From Gigaspora margarita (taxonomy: Eukaryota; Glomeromycota; Glomeromycetes; Diversisporales; Gigasporaceae): a DNA stretch of 64,000 nucleotides. Of this stretch, positions 23,581-34,401 are shown piece after piece (positions within the stretch are counted from its first letter, which is position 1; every line of letters begins with the position of its first letter). Position numbers and translations under genes: made by a program. The stretch covers positions 98,390-162,389 of the forward strand of contig WTPW01001091.1 of NCBI GenBank assembly GCA_009809945.1, written 5' to 3'. The notes beneath the pieces were generated by a model. The model was not told where the DNA came from. It made no database searches and saw nothing but the letters and a program-made list of their open reading frames with translations.

Positions 23581-24285
23581 GGGTAGGCTTTCTGCACGTG
23601 TTGTTACACATATATATTATATATATCGATCTTTTTAAGTGCTAATAATCTGCTTTTGTTTGTTAAATTCATAGTAACTAGTGCTTTATGAAGACTTATC
23701 AATTTTTGTTGTTCGGTTAGTTTGTTTTATTTGTTTTATGAAGTTTTTTTTAGTTTAAAACTACTAGTTATTAAATTTACTTCAGTTTAACTCTAAGTAA
23801 TACTTTGCACATTCTGTATTAAAGTTGCCCATTTCTGATATTAACGAGCTTCTTTTTATTAAATTGTTGGTTTAAAATTTTATATGATATTTGGCAATAT
23901 TAATAGTTAAAATTATAATATAGTAAGAGTAAAATTTTAATTATTCAATATTAGTTTCTTAGAAATATCAAATTTTTATAGTTTTTATATATAATCTACT
24001 TTTAAATTTTGATGTTTATTAAATATCTATATTTAGGACAAATCATTATTGTGCTATACATATAACTTGTAGAAATATTTACTTTAGTTTAACCCTAAGC
24101 AATACTTTGCCCATTTCAGGTTAAAGTTGCCTATTTCTAATGTTAACGGTTTTCTTTTTTATTAAATTTTTGGTTTAAAAATTTGATATTTGGCATTAAA
24201 AAATTTTATATTCAATGATCTATATCATGCATACCATATAATGTACTATATTTATATTGTGTAACCAATTCAAGAAAGCCTACCC
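23581..24285. mobile_element. TTAA-flanked element, GGGTAGGCTTTCT ends, with internal duplication
   Basis: The ends GGGTAGGCTTTCT and AGAAAGCCTACCC are flanked by TTAA. Removing the element and one TTAA rejoins the transposase frame as CSRF-KLTEL, which supports a clean insertion. Inside, a block of about 120 bp occurs twice (about 23777-23905 and 24083-24195; TACTTTGC(A/C)CATT onward). There is no transposase ORF. Confidence 0.8.
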
Positions 24286-24400
24286 TTAAATTAACTGAAT
24301 TATTTAATATAATTGACATTGAAGCAATTAGAAATCAAGTTCATATAATTCCCCACTTTAACAAAACGAACGAATATTTAGTAAACAAATATATTTTTTA

Positions 24401-24785
24401 ATAAAAAATCTTAAAAAATATAATTAAAATTATTTAAAAGTTTTCGAAACTATTAATCACAAAAATAATTATCACAAATATTTAAATAAACTAAAATTCT
24501 AAAATATCTAAAAATAAAAAGTTCAAACTTTAAAGTATTTCGAATATATTTAAAACTTGAATAATTCAATTTATTAATAAAACAAAATTAGAAGAAAATT
24601 CAAAATATTTCACATGATATAAACATTATTTTAAATGTAACAAAATATTAAACAAAAATAGAAAGACAAATTAAAATTATATGACAAAATTCGAAAGTAT
24701 TTGCACAATTTCAGAGTATTTAAAAATTTAATAAATAAAAAAATAAACAGAAGTAAAAATAAAAATATATAATAAACAAATTATT
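24401..24785. other. AT-rich spacer between convergent genes
   Basis: Repetitive A/T sequence without recognised features, lying between the 3' ends of the Plavaka transposase gene and its convergent neighbour. Confidence 0.6.
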
Positions 24786-24789
24786 GAGA

Positions 24790-26440
24790 CTCTTGGTAAC
24801 TAGCACCTTTTCAAAAACTTGTATTAGCAGATGAAGTTTCTTGTTGAGAATCATCATATTGACGAGAACTTTTAGAATCATCTGGAATTTTGTGAACTTC
24901 TTCTATAGTAGTTTCATAAGTTTGTATGGGGTTTTAAAAAAAGCATGATCATATTTGCTTCTCTTAGATGTCTAAATATTATTCGTAATATTAAAAATTT
25001 TATATATTAGAAAATATAGTACACAGCTTTATTAGAATATAATCTTTTTTTATTTTTTTTTACCATTTTGGATAATTGTAACTTTCTTTGCTTTTTTCTG
25101 CTTTCTCTTACTTCTTCAACAACTTTTTTCATCTGAGCTTATTACTTCATCCATGACTAAAGAAAGAAACTTTTTACCTTATTGCAACTTTTGCTTTTTT
25201 TAAAAATTTTTGATTTTTATTTAATTTAAATTGTATTGTTTTTAATTTTAAAATAATTCGCAAATATTTAGTTTATTTTTACTTACTAAATTTTTTATAA
25301 GTCTATCTTTCACAATGTTTTTCTTCATTGTGAATTTTTCAAAATATTGGCTTAGCATTACTTGGCATACTATAATGCAATATGCCATTTTCATATCTGA
25401 TGATACTGTAACAGACCATACTTTTCCAAGGATTCTTGCTATATATGTGTCATTTTGGTTAGAGGATACCAAAGTAAAAAGCTTTTTATAGCAAGACTTT
25501 GTTTTATTAGAAGCTTTCTATTTTATAATTTTTGATGAGGCCACATTTGTATTTATTGAATCCAAATAGGTTTCACAAATACTAAAAATAATGCTTGTTT
25601 GATTTGCGTGATCAAAGCGTTTTTTAATGATCAATATTGCCTTAAGAGCTAAAAAATTTAATATAAATATTATAAAATTAAATAATTTTGAAATATTTTG
25701 AATATCTCTAAATATTTAAAAATGATTATATTATGCAAAAATTAAAATTTATATTTTAACATATTCGAAAACAATTATTTTTGACATGTTTTGAAATGTT
25801 TCAAAATAATTGGAAACATTTCAGAATATTTAAAAATATTTAGAAATTTATCTTAACAAAAAATTAAAAAATTTACAGGTCCAGCAATGTTCTGCTTATA
25901 ATAAGTAGCCCAGCTTTTGTCTGAAAGACTTTTATAATATTCATTCTGATTTTCTAATATATATTTTTTAGCCGCGTTTTTATATTTTTCTTCAAAAGAG
26001 TATATTGCAAAATCAATTAATATTTTCACTGTAGCTTTAACTGTTTGCTATTTCAAAAAGATAAAAAAATAAGTATTTTTAAATATTTTAAAAATTTATC
26101 TAAATAAAACTGTTTTCATGAGCTATATCAAAGCTTTCTAATATTTGTTCTTCAACTTCTGCCAAACTTTGATCTATCTAATTAATTTTTTCAGATAAAT
26201 CATCAAGTTTATTTAAAATTTTATTTAAAGTTCCTGAAATATCTTAAAAATTAAAAAAAATTTAAACATAAATTTATGAAAAATTAAAAAGTATAGAATA
26301 TTTAATACCTTCAGGATGTCTTGAAGTAATTTGAGTAGCTGGTAATGATGGTCCACCTTCAGAGATAACAGAACACTTAGTTGATACCTCTGAATTCTTT
26401 TCTTTATTGGATTGTCCTACAAGAATTCATGAGAAGACAC
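24790..26440 (-). pseudogene. Multi-exon hypothetical gene convergent with the Plavaka transposase (decayed)
   Basis: Minus-strand exons, 5' to 3', read as follows: GQSNKEKNSEVSTKCSVISE to about 26330; ISGTLNKILNKLDDLSEKIN and DQSLAEVEEQILESFDIA (about 26250-26110); KILIDFAIYSFEEKYKNAAK (about 26045-25880); AILIIKKRFDHANQTSIIF and DTYIARILGKVWSVTVSSD (25640-25260); a basic Lys-rich piece (about 25130-25070); and a C-terminal Ser-rich piece near 24900-24800. The second exon is coiled-coil-like. TAG stops fall at QxID (about 26177) and later, where CAG would keep the frame. No known domain is recognised. Its tight convergent pairing with the transposase suggests it is the second gene of the same element, though it could be an unrelated host gene. 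Confidence 0.6.
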
Positions 26441-27078
26441 TTTGATTCCTTGTAAGTCTTTTGGTAATTTTTGGTATTTTCAAAATTAAGAAATAAGTAA
26501 AAGTAGTATATAAAATAATAAATATAATAGAAAATAATAATAATAAAAAATAAAAAAATAAAAAATAAAAATACAAATTAGAAATAAAATAAATGATAAA
26601 ATAAAATAAAAAATATAACTATATTAAAGAAAAATTAATATGAATAAAGCAAATAATTGTAAATAGTTTTAGGTAATAGAAATTGAGAAAATTCTATATG
26701 ATAATGAGGCAAGAGAGAGAAATAGAGAAAGAAAAAGAGAAATAAAGAAGAAGAGAGAGATAAAGAAAGAGATAGAGAAAGGTTTGGATTAGTTTAAATG
26801 TTTTATAAAATAGGAAGTTTAATTCGAAAATATGTGAAATGTTTGAAAAGTTTTAAAGGTAAAAATAAATGCATGAAATAAGTGAAGTTTGGTAGTATAG
26901 AATATTTTGAAGAATATTTATAAAAATAGATAGAAATGACAACAAAGAGAGGGAATACAAAATATTATCCATATTTAAATATTTTTGATTAATATCAAAA
27001 AATTTCTAATGTAATCAAATTGCTTTTGCATATTCATTAAAAAAATTTTTTTTACTATTTAAAAATATTCATTTAAAG
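26441..27078. other. Low-complexity intergenic sequence
   Basis: AT-rich, with a GAGAGAAATAGAGAAAG-type purine tract near 26705-26790. Nothing else was recognised. Confidence 0.6.
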
Positions 27079-27086
27079 CAATCAAC

Positions 27087-27762
27087 TAGTGATTTGAACT
27101 GGTTGGCCTATAATTGGGTAACCGACCCGAACCGAAAGAAATATGGTTAACTGATTGAGTAAAATGTTTAATCAGGTAATTCAGCATAATCGGCTAATAG
27201 CCAGTTAACCGATTACAAAAATAGTAAGAACAGTTTTTTCTTTACATTTGTAGATCTAGCTAGTGTTCTGACCCAGGTTGGGTGACCCGTATTGGTCACA
27301 GGTCAGAAATTGATATTACTCAGGTCAAACGGGTCAGGATTAGGAATGGTGATGCACCCGCCAAATTTACTATTGAAGAGTTATTGTCTGATGATTTCAG
27401 ATTTGCTATTGTTGGGCTATAGTAATTTTTGATGATTGTTATGTTTAAAATTTTGAGTTATAAATAAATTTTTGTATGTATTTTGCTGAAATTAAATCAA
27501 CTTATATGTATTATTGATAGACTGGTTATTTAAATACTAAATGCTATAAAAATTATAATCCAGTTGATCCAGTTGACCCAGTTGATCCGGACAACTCAGG
27601 TTAACTAGTAATTCAATTAGAAATTCTGACCCAGTTGATCCAGATAATTCAGATAACGCAGGTCAACTGAGTTACCCAAAATAGTTCTAGTTAATCTGAT
27701 TGGAATCAGGTGGGACCAGTTTGGGTAACCAATTAATGATTTGTTTCCAGTTCAAATCACTA
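27087..27762. mobile_element. hAT-like element with GGTTAACTGA/AGTTGACCC subterminal repeats
   Basis: The ends TAGTGATTTGAACTGG and CCAGTTCAAATCACTA(CA) are flanked by exact CAATCAAC duplications (27079-27086 and 27763-27770). Numerous GGTTAAC, GGGTAACC and CAGTTGATCC motifs fill both subterminal zones. No transposase is encoded. Confidence 0.9.
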
Positions 27763-27770
27763 CAATCAAC

Positions 27771-28196
27771 CAAAATATATTTTTATATTTAGATTTTTAA
27801 TAATTTTGAAATTATTCTTGATTAATAAAACTGTTCATGACAATTACTTTAAAAGTTTTAGCTCCGTTTTAATTAAATATTATTTATAATATTTATAGAT
27901 TAGTGAAAATTTTAATAAAAATTAATCTGCTTTGAAAACAAATGACCATTTATAGTAAATATATATTGTACATAATTCTTTGTTAGTAATGGCATTCCTG
28001 ATTTTTAATTTATATTTTTTATATAATTGAGCTTTTCAATTAACAATATGCATACTAATGTAATAATTTAAAATTAAGGGGATTTGAATATAAATAAAAA
28101 AAGGGTTGTTATTAAAATTTTATACTTTTCATCTTATTCATTATTCATCAAAAAAAATTTTATTGTTAAATTATTTTGATATATTTCGAAATGTTG
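27771..28196. other. AT-rich spacer
   Basis: Nothing recognised. Confidence 0.6.
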
Positions 28197-28198
28197 TA

Positions 28199-29073
28199 CA
28201 GTACCGGACAGCAAAAACTATCCATTTTTTTTAAAGATGCCAAATTTGAGAATTTTATAACGAGTCTGATTGGCTAATTTTTGTATAACAAAATTATGAT
28301 TGGTTAAAAATATAAAATTGATTTTTTTTACATAATAAGCGCCAAATTTTGGATTTTATATAATTTTATGGCCCGGTGCAGAAAGATTTGTACCTCAAGC
28401 TCTAAAATTAATTTTGTCCATATAGAAAAGTTCTTCAATTTTAACAATTTATTTATAATTTTTTTATGCCAAATAAAGCAGGTTCTGGGCTATCTTTTGA
28501 TATATTTTTTGTTGTTATTTTATAAATATATTGTTGAGCAATAAATTTTTGAAAAAATTTAATTAAATTAAAAAAAATAGATTTTTTTAATTTAATTGAA
28601 TTTTTTCAAAACTTTATTGCTCAACAAAATATTTATAAAATAACAACAAAAAATATATCAAAAGATAGCCCAGAACCTGCTTTATTTGGCATAAAAAAAT
28701 TATAAATAAATTGTTAAAATTGAAGAACTTTTCTATATGGACAAAATTAATTTTAGAGCTTGAAGTACAAATTTTTCTGTACCTGACCATAATAATAAAT
28801 ATTGACCAATCAAATCGCGAGCATGTGATTATGTAGCAGTCTGATTGGTCGATTTTCCTGCACCAAATTTCTACTTTACTATAAAGCTTGCTGAACTTTA
28901 AACTCTTATAACTTCTTTAAAAAGCAAGAAATCAAAAATCTGTCTGACAGATTTGTAGTTTAGGTTACAAATAAAAATTTGTAAGAGGGATTTTTAAAAT
29001 AATTACTTGTTGTGAAGTTATTAGACTTTAAACTATGCTAAAAAAAATGGATAGTTTTCACTGTCTGGTACTG
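28199..29073. mobile_element. Tc1/mariner-like foldback element
   Basis: The inverted ends CAGTACCGGACAGCAAAAAC and GTTTTCACTGTCTGGTACTG are flanked by TA on both sides, and a TA target with CAGT-type tips is typical of Tc1/mariner elements. The arms extend into AACTATCCATTTTTTT and its complement. There is no transposase ORF, and a second palindrome is nested inside (28367-28792). Confidence 0.7.
28367..28792. mobile_element. Nested near-perfect palindrome
   Basis: About 425 bp folding on a centre near 28580. The arms run from GGTGCAGAAAGATTTGTACC to its complement at 28788 and include GCAGGTTCTGGGCTATCTTT with its partner. Arm identity is very high, so insertion or last gene conversion is recent relative to the outer element. 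Confidence 0.85.
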
Positions 29074-29079
29074 TACAAA

Positions 29080-29929
29080 TACTGAAATATATTAAATTTG
29101 GAAATTTTGTTAACATAATCACGATGATTTCAAATAAACTGGTAATGTGAAGAATATATTATATTTATTGTATTGACTCGATTACATAAAAATATAAATT
29201 AAAAATCAGAAATGTATTTGTTAAATAAAACAAAAGAATAATGAACAATATACATTTACTATAAATAGTTATTCATTTTCAAAGTGGATTAATTTTATTA
29301 AATCTTCACTAATCTCTAAATATAGTATAAATAATATTTAATTTAAAATGTAGCTAAAAACTTCTAAAGCAATAATTATGAGTGGTTTTATCAATTGAAA
29401 AACAATTTCAAAAGTATTTAAAAACAAAAAATATAAATGTAATTCAAATAAATTTAAAATAAATTAATTTTTTATAATGATAAAATTATCAAAATTTTGA
29501 ATATGTTAATGTAATTAAAAATAAGAGGTTTATTAAATATAATAAAAAAAGCTTTATTCTTAAAATTTTTATACTTTTATCTTATTTATTATTCATCTAA
29601 TTGAATTTTATTTTTAAATGATTTCAAAATATTTTGAAATGCAGCACAAATAATGAAATTTATTAAATTTGCAAATTTTGTTAACATTATTCAAAATTTA
29701 TTATATCAACCCATGATGATTTTTCATTTGAAACCTGGGCAATTAATCAAAATACATACATAAATTAATTACTTATTTTCAGATATATTTAATTATTTAA
29801 TGTTATTTTGTGTTTTGAATATTATATTTGAAAGTTATTATTTTGAAATATTTCGAAATTTTTTTTCTTTTTTTTTAAATACTTCCTAAAAATAGTAGAG
29901 AAGTGAAAAAAATAAAAAAAATCATTTCT
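29080..29929. other. AT-rich spacer
   Basis: No gene was recognised. Words such as TTATTCATC and AAATTTTGTTAACAT recur from 28.1 kb, suggesting an old duplication. Confidence 0.5.
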
Positions 29930-31085
29930 CAGAAGTAAGTATTAGTGTTCTTGCAAATTGCCAGAGAAATCTAGTATGTTCTTGCAAAGTACTAGAGAAG
30001 CTAAAGTTGGTGTTTTTGTAAAGTGCCAGAAAAGTCAGATTGTTTTCTTGCAAAGTGTCAAAGAAGTTAGAAATAAATCAAATAAAAAAATAAGTACTGT
30101 ANNNNNNNNNNNNNNNNNNNNNNNNNNNNNNNNNNNNNNNNNNNNNNNNNNNNNNNNNNNNNNNNNNNNNNNNNNNNNNNNNNNNNNNNNNNNNNNNNNN
30201 NNNNNNNNNNNNNNNNNNNNNNNNNNNNNNNNNNNNNNNNNNNNNNNNNNNNNNNNNNNNNNNNNNNNNNNNNNNNNNNNNNNNNNNNNNNNNNNNNNNN
30301 NNNNNNNNNNNNNNNNNNNNNNNNNNNNNNNNNNNNNNNNNNNNNNNNNNNNNNNNNNNNNNNNNNNNNNNNNNNNNNNNNNNNNNNNNNNNNNNNNNNN
30401 NNNNNNNNNNNNNNNNNNNNNNNNNNNNNNNNNNNNNNNNNNNNNNNNNNNNNNNNNNNNNNNNNNNNNNNNNNNNNNNNNNNNNNNNNNNNNNNNNNNN
30501 NNNNNNNNNNNNNNNNNNNNNNNNNNNNNNNNNNNNNNNNNNNNNNNNNNNNNNNNNNNNNNNNNNNNNNNNNNNNNNNNNNNNNNNNNNNNNNNNNNNN
30601 NNNNNNNNNNNNNNNNNNNNNNNNNNNNNNNNNNNNNNNNNNNNNNNNNNNNNNNNNNNNNNNNNNNNNNNNNNNNNNNNNNNNNNNNNNNNNNNNNNNN
30701 NNNNNNNNNNNAAAAAAAAAAAAAAAAACAAAATGAAAATGAAAAACAAAACGAAATGAAAAAAAAACAATATAAAACTAAATAGAAGATCTAATTTATA
30801 AACAAAAGATCTAATCTGATCTTGTAATACAGAAATTGTAGATTACTTTCGATATATCATACAAAATTTAGAAGTATTTCAAAAATATAGTCCAATGTGT
30901 CCTTGGCTTGACCCAGATTATATATCTACCAGTTTTAAGATATTATAAAATATTTTGAACTAAAATATTTTGAAAAATATTTCAAATCCACTTTTGAAAT
31001 ATTTTGAGAACTCTTTCAAAATATTTCAAAACCTGAAATATTTTGAAATATATTGTGAAATATTTCAAAATATATTGTGATATAT
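29930..31085. repeat. Large degenerate repeat block X, copy 3, interrupted by the gap
   Basis: Several GTTCTTGCAAAGT(A/G)CCAGAGAAG modules occur before the gap. After it comes the same AGATCTAATCTGATCTTGTA end section as in the blocks at 8.3-10.5 and 14.9-16.2 kb. Confidence 0.7.
30102..30711. other. Assembly gap (610 N)
   Basis: Unresolved bases. The right edge begins in a poly-A run, consistent with assembly failure in repeat block X. Confidence 0.99.
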
Positions 31086-33344
31086 AAAAACTTTCAAAAG
31101 ATTTCACATGTTCACAAGATCTTTCAAAAGATTTCGCTACTATAAATTCACTGATGTAGTTTTACTAACAAGCTTCTTTTATAGACAATTAATTTAAAGA
31201 TAAGTTCATTTCATAAACAACTATTAGCTTATATAACTTGATTCTATACTTAATCATAACAAATAATTAGAATTACTTTGCAAAATGAGTTGTCAGTAAA
31301 ATATATTTTTTATAAAATGAAATTGTTTATAAATTGATTATCTGTAAAATTGAGTTATTAGTAAAACAAGTGTTAGTGAAATGTAATGTCTTTGAATTGA
31401 TTGTAGATAAGTTGACCAAAGCAATTAAACTAGCTACTAAGCAAAGATGAATGCAATCTCAAAAAAAAAATAATAGCAAAATATAATAAATAATAAAATA
31501 AAGCTACAACTAAAATGCAAAATTTCCAAAAAAACTTTATGATCAATAGCAATAGTATTGTATCATTTTTGAAGTTAAGAATCTTTAATATAAAATAATA
31601 ATAAATTTAAAATTAAAAATACTTCAATATTACATATCAATAATAAACAATAATACCATGTTATAACATTAGTCAAAAAATTTCTAATCTAACAATCAAA
31701 AAAATGTTTGAGGATGTCATAATAGTAATAGTTACAAATTTAAAATACTTAATTATAATTATTACCTGTTAAAGATTTCAGATGATAAAGAATATTGTAA
31801 TTAATATTAACATTTGAAAATATTCTTACTTTAAATAACAAGTGACAATAAATCATTAGATTAATAAAAAGATCATTACTTCTATTAAAATAGGATTTTG
31901 TAAAAAATTAGCATAAGTGATATTCCTACTACATTTCTGTTATATAAAAAATGTAATTATACTATTAATGCCAAAAAAACAAAAAATTTTATAGTAACAT
32001 GTGATAACTACAAAATACACTAAAGTGCATCATCTAAAATACATATAAATTAAATTTACATAACAAATATATGTTTTCACCATCTTGAACTATACTATTA
32101 ATTATTGTCATAGCTGATGCTGAAGTTGGCTGATGCTAAAGCTATGAGGTCTTGATTGAAACTATAAGCCCTACTAAAATCCATATATACTCTATAAATA
32201 TGAAATCTATATCCAAACTCTGCCCTAACTCTATAAGACAAACCAAAAAAATATCCAAAAAAAATTTAAAATTTTATATCAAAATAGGTCATAGCTTCAG
32301 CATCAGCCAACTTCAGCATCAGCTGTAACAATTATATAATATTAGCTTTGCATCATATATAATTAATAATTAGTAACATTATCTTTGTATCATAAGTGTG
32401 ATCTATATACAGAGTTATATGCAAAAATCTTAACTCCTTCCAAAAATAAATAAATGTAAAACATTACCCTTATCAAAAAGGAATTTTGCAAAAATTAGCA
32501 TAGTGGATATCAAAAAGCTATTCTTTCATATTTATGTTGCAGATTTTATATAATTATACTAGTATTAGCTCTTATTGCTTATAACAAATCTTTTATTTAA
32601 TAAATATCTATTCAAAATCAAATAAAATAAATTTTCAAAAAATTGCAAAAAAGGGCTGTTTTAATATTTAATGCCCATATTTTGTCAGGTTATTTTTAAG
32701 ATCCTTACACTATATTTTAGTTGAATATTTTTAAAATTCTTATAGCTAGTAAAAAACTTAATTTTAAACAACCTAACTAAATATTTTAGTTGGTAGAAGA
32801 CTATATTGGTCAAATGATTTTAAAGTTTTTATAACTGTGTGAAGACTATATTCAGTTAGATTATTTTAAAATTTTATAGCTGGTAATAAATATATTTAGT
32901 AATTTTTAAATTCTCATAACTGGGAGATATTTAAAAATTTTAATTGTTGAATAAAGAATTAATGGGATCAGGAAATATTTTTAAGGTCCTTATAATTTTG
33001 AATTCAATTTTGAACCTATTTTTTTTTTTTTGATATGTTAATATAAAATAGTTTATCAAATTGGTTCTATATATTAAGGCATATTTTATCAAAACTGATC
33101 TACAAGTTGTTTCAAAGTTTTTTTTTATAGTTGCAACAAATAAAAATATTAGAATTGTTGCTCAATATTTAAAAATAAAAAAAATAAAGTTAGAGTAATT
33201 AAAATAAAGTTTTACAAACAAGTAAAAATAATAGCAATATAAAAAGTTTAAATTATTTGTAAAGAGTAATACATGGATTTTTATGTAAACCTATACAATA
33301 ATGAAGTTTTTATATGTATTGTAAGTTAGTTAGGGCCGTTACTT
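31086..33344. other. AT-rich intergenic stretch
   Basis: No gene was recognised. It contains one MITE (32109-32328) and degenerate TAGTTGGATATTTTTAAAATTCTTATA-like words between 32690 and 33000, broken here by variation. Confidence 0.55.
32109..32328. repeat. Foldback MITE with CAGCTGATGCTGAAG ends
   Basis: The left arm CATAGCTGATGCTGAAGTTG and a second GCTGATGCTAAAGCTATGA face the right arm TCATAGCTTCAGCATCAGCC and CTTCAGCATCAGCTG. Each tip therefore also forms its own hairpin. There is no coding content. Confidence 0.8.
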
Positions 33345-33480
33345 GATTATTTTTTATTAGAGCCCTACCCCTCTTTCCCCCTCCTAAATATAAATTTGGT
33401 CAGGTTCCTATATATGATTTCAACATTTTTTACCCTCCTCTCTCCTAAAAAATCACCTGATTTTTGTCACTCTCCTAATA
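33345..33480. repeat. Inverted copy of the repeat at 9425-9585
   Basis: It reads TTTTATTAGAGCCCTACCC through GGTCAGGTTC to CCTAAAAAATCACCTGATTT, the reverse complement of the 9.4-kb repeat with moderate divergence. Confidence 0.6.
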
Positions 33481-33867
33481 TGGATTCATATCTAAATCAT
33501 GTAGCAAAAGGCCATATAATTTAAATATGAACCTGTATGTAACTAACTTATACACAAATCTCTTACAATAACTATAATTTATTGAATTTATCTAATTTAG
33601 TTAATTTGATTTATTTAATTTGTCAAACTAAGTAACTTGTTAAAATGAGTATTAGAATTAGCACACAAGTTTAGAGTTGCAGTATTGTCAAAGTTATAAA
33701 TATAAGATCTTTTCATGCAAATAAAGCTAACTTCACTAAGTTTGAAACCTTCAAAATAAGAGTAAAAGTAATAGTTCCATAGTTATTTCTTTTAATTTTC
33801 AAATTGCAATTATAGTAAAGTCAATATGCTTATCTTTGAAGAAGAGTTATTATCATATACTCTAAAT

Positions 33868-34147
33868 CAGTGCTGTACGTTTTGGCTGTTCACAGCCTTT
33901 TTTGGCATGTCCACATCCAAAATTGTCCAAATGTCCAAGATTGTCCAAAGTTTGTCCAGGCTTTAATAATTAATAAATCTATCTAAAAAATATATAACTA
34001 TATATTTTTTTAGGTGCTAAACACATTCCAGTTAAAATTAAAATAGGTTACCTTAATAAAATTTTAAGTAATTTTACTTTATTTAATTGTTCAAAATTGT
34101 TCATAATTGTCCAAGTCATTGTCCAAAGTTGTCCTGTGACAACACTG
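33868..34147. mobile_element. hAT-like MITE with TTGTCCAA subterminal repeats
   Basis: The tips CAGTGCTGT and ACAACACTG are flanked by exact CTCTAAAT duplications (33860-33867 and 34148-34155). TTGTCCAA-type motifs recur near both ends. There is no ORF. Confidence 0.85.
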
Positions 34148-34401
34148 CTCTAAATTACATATCATAGTTATTGTAATCTTGAGAATATTATTAAACCAAT
34201 GTTATGATTAAACTAATAAGAGCAAAGAGACTTAGTGATTGATAGATAAATTGTATTTACAAGAAACCAAAAGCTGATTAGATCAATTGATTATCTTATT
34301 TATTGAACAATTGCATACCTCATAGGCAAGTTCCCAATTCTGTACTCTGTAAACACGTGACATTATACACACAAGATATGATCAGAAATTACATTTGAAC
34401 T

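Larger units (their letters stand above)
18541..24400 (+). pseudogene. Plavaka-type (CACTA/KDZ-related) transposase gene, broken and heavily inserted
   Basis: Plus-strand pieces of one transposase follow in order. They are a C2HC zinc finger (FKCYTC...NSLSKHMSKC, near 18541-18604), an acidic segment to 18877, NKAYANLIGLVTKYK (about 19060), and MSCIQNILKFQTFALEYEEL (about 19290). Then come ILPIILYSNATNCD and SLGKSQLHPIYLSLGNI (about 19510-19610), DRMHHLDLRLFNYQITF (about 21400), YGTLNGFFTETYE (about 22570) and the C-terminal IIPHFNKTNEYLVNK (about 24340-24395). The HPIYLSLGNI-type block and the order are diagnostic of fungal Plavaka transposases. Stops, frameshifts and six insertions kill this copy. 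At the first catalytic position the sequence reads SNAT where Asp is expected. Introns still have consensus ends (for example near 22682-22760). A convergent gene follows at 24.8 kb. Confidence 0.85.

Noticed and set aside
29958-30785. Long open frames on both strands across 30.0-30.8 kb
   Set aside because: They run through 610 unresolved bases and low-complexity flanks; the apparent length is an artefact.
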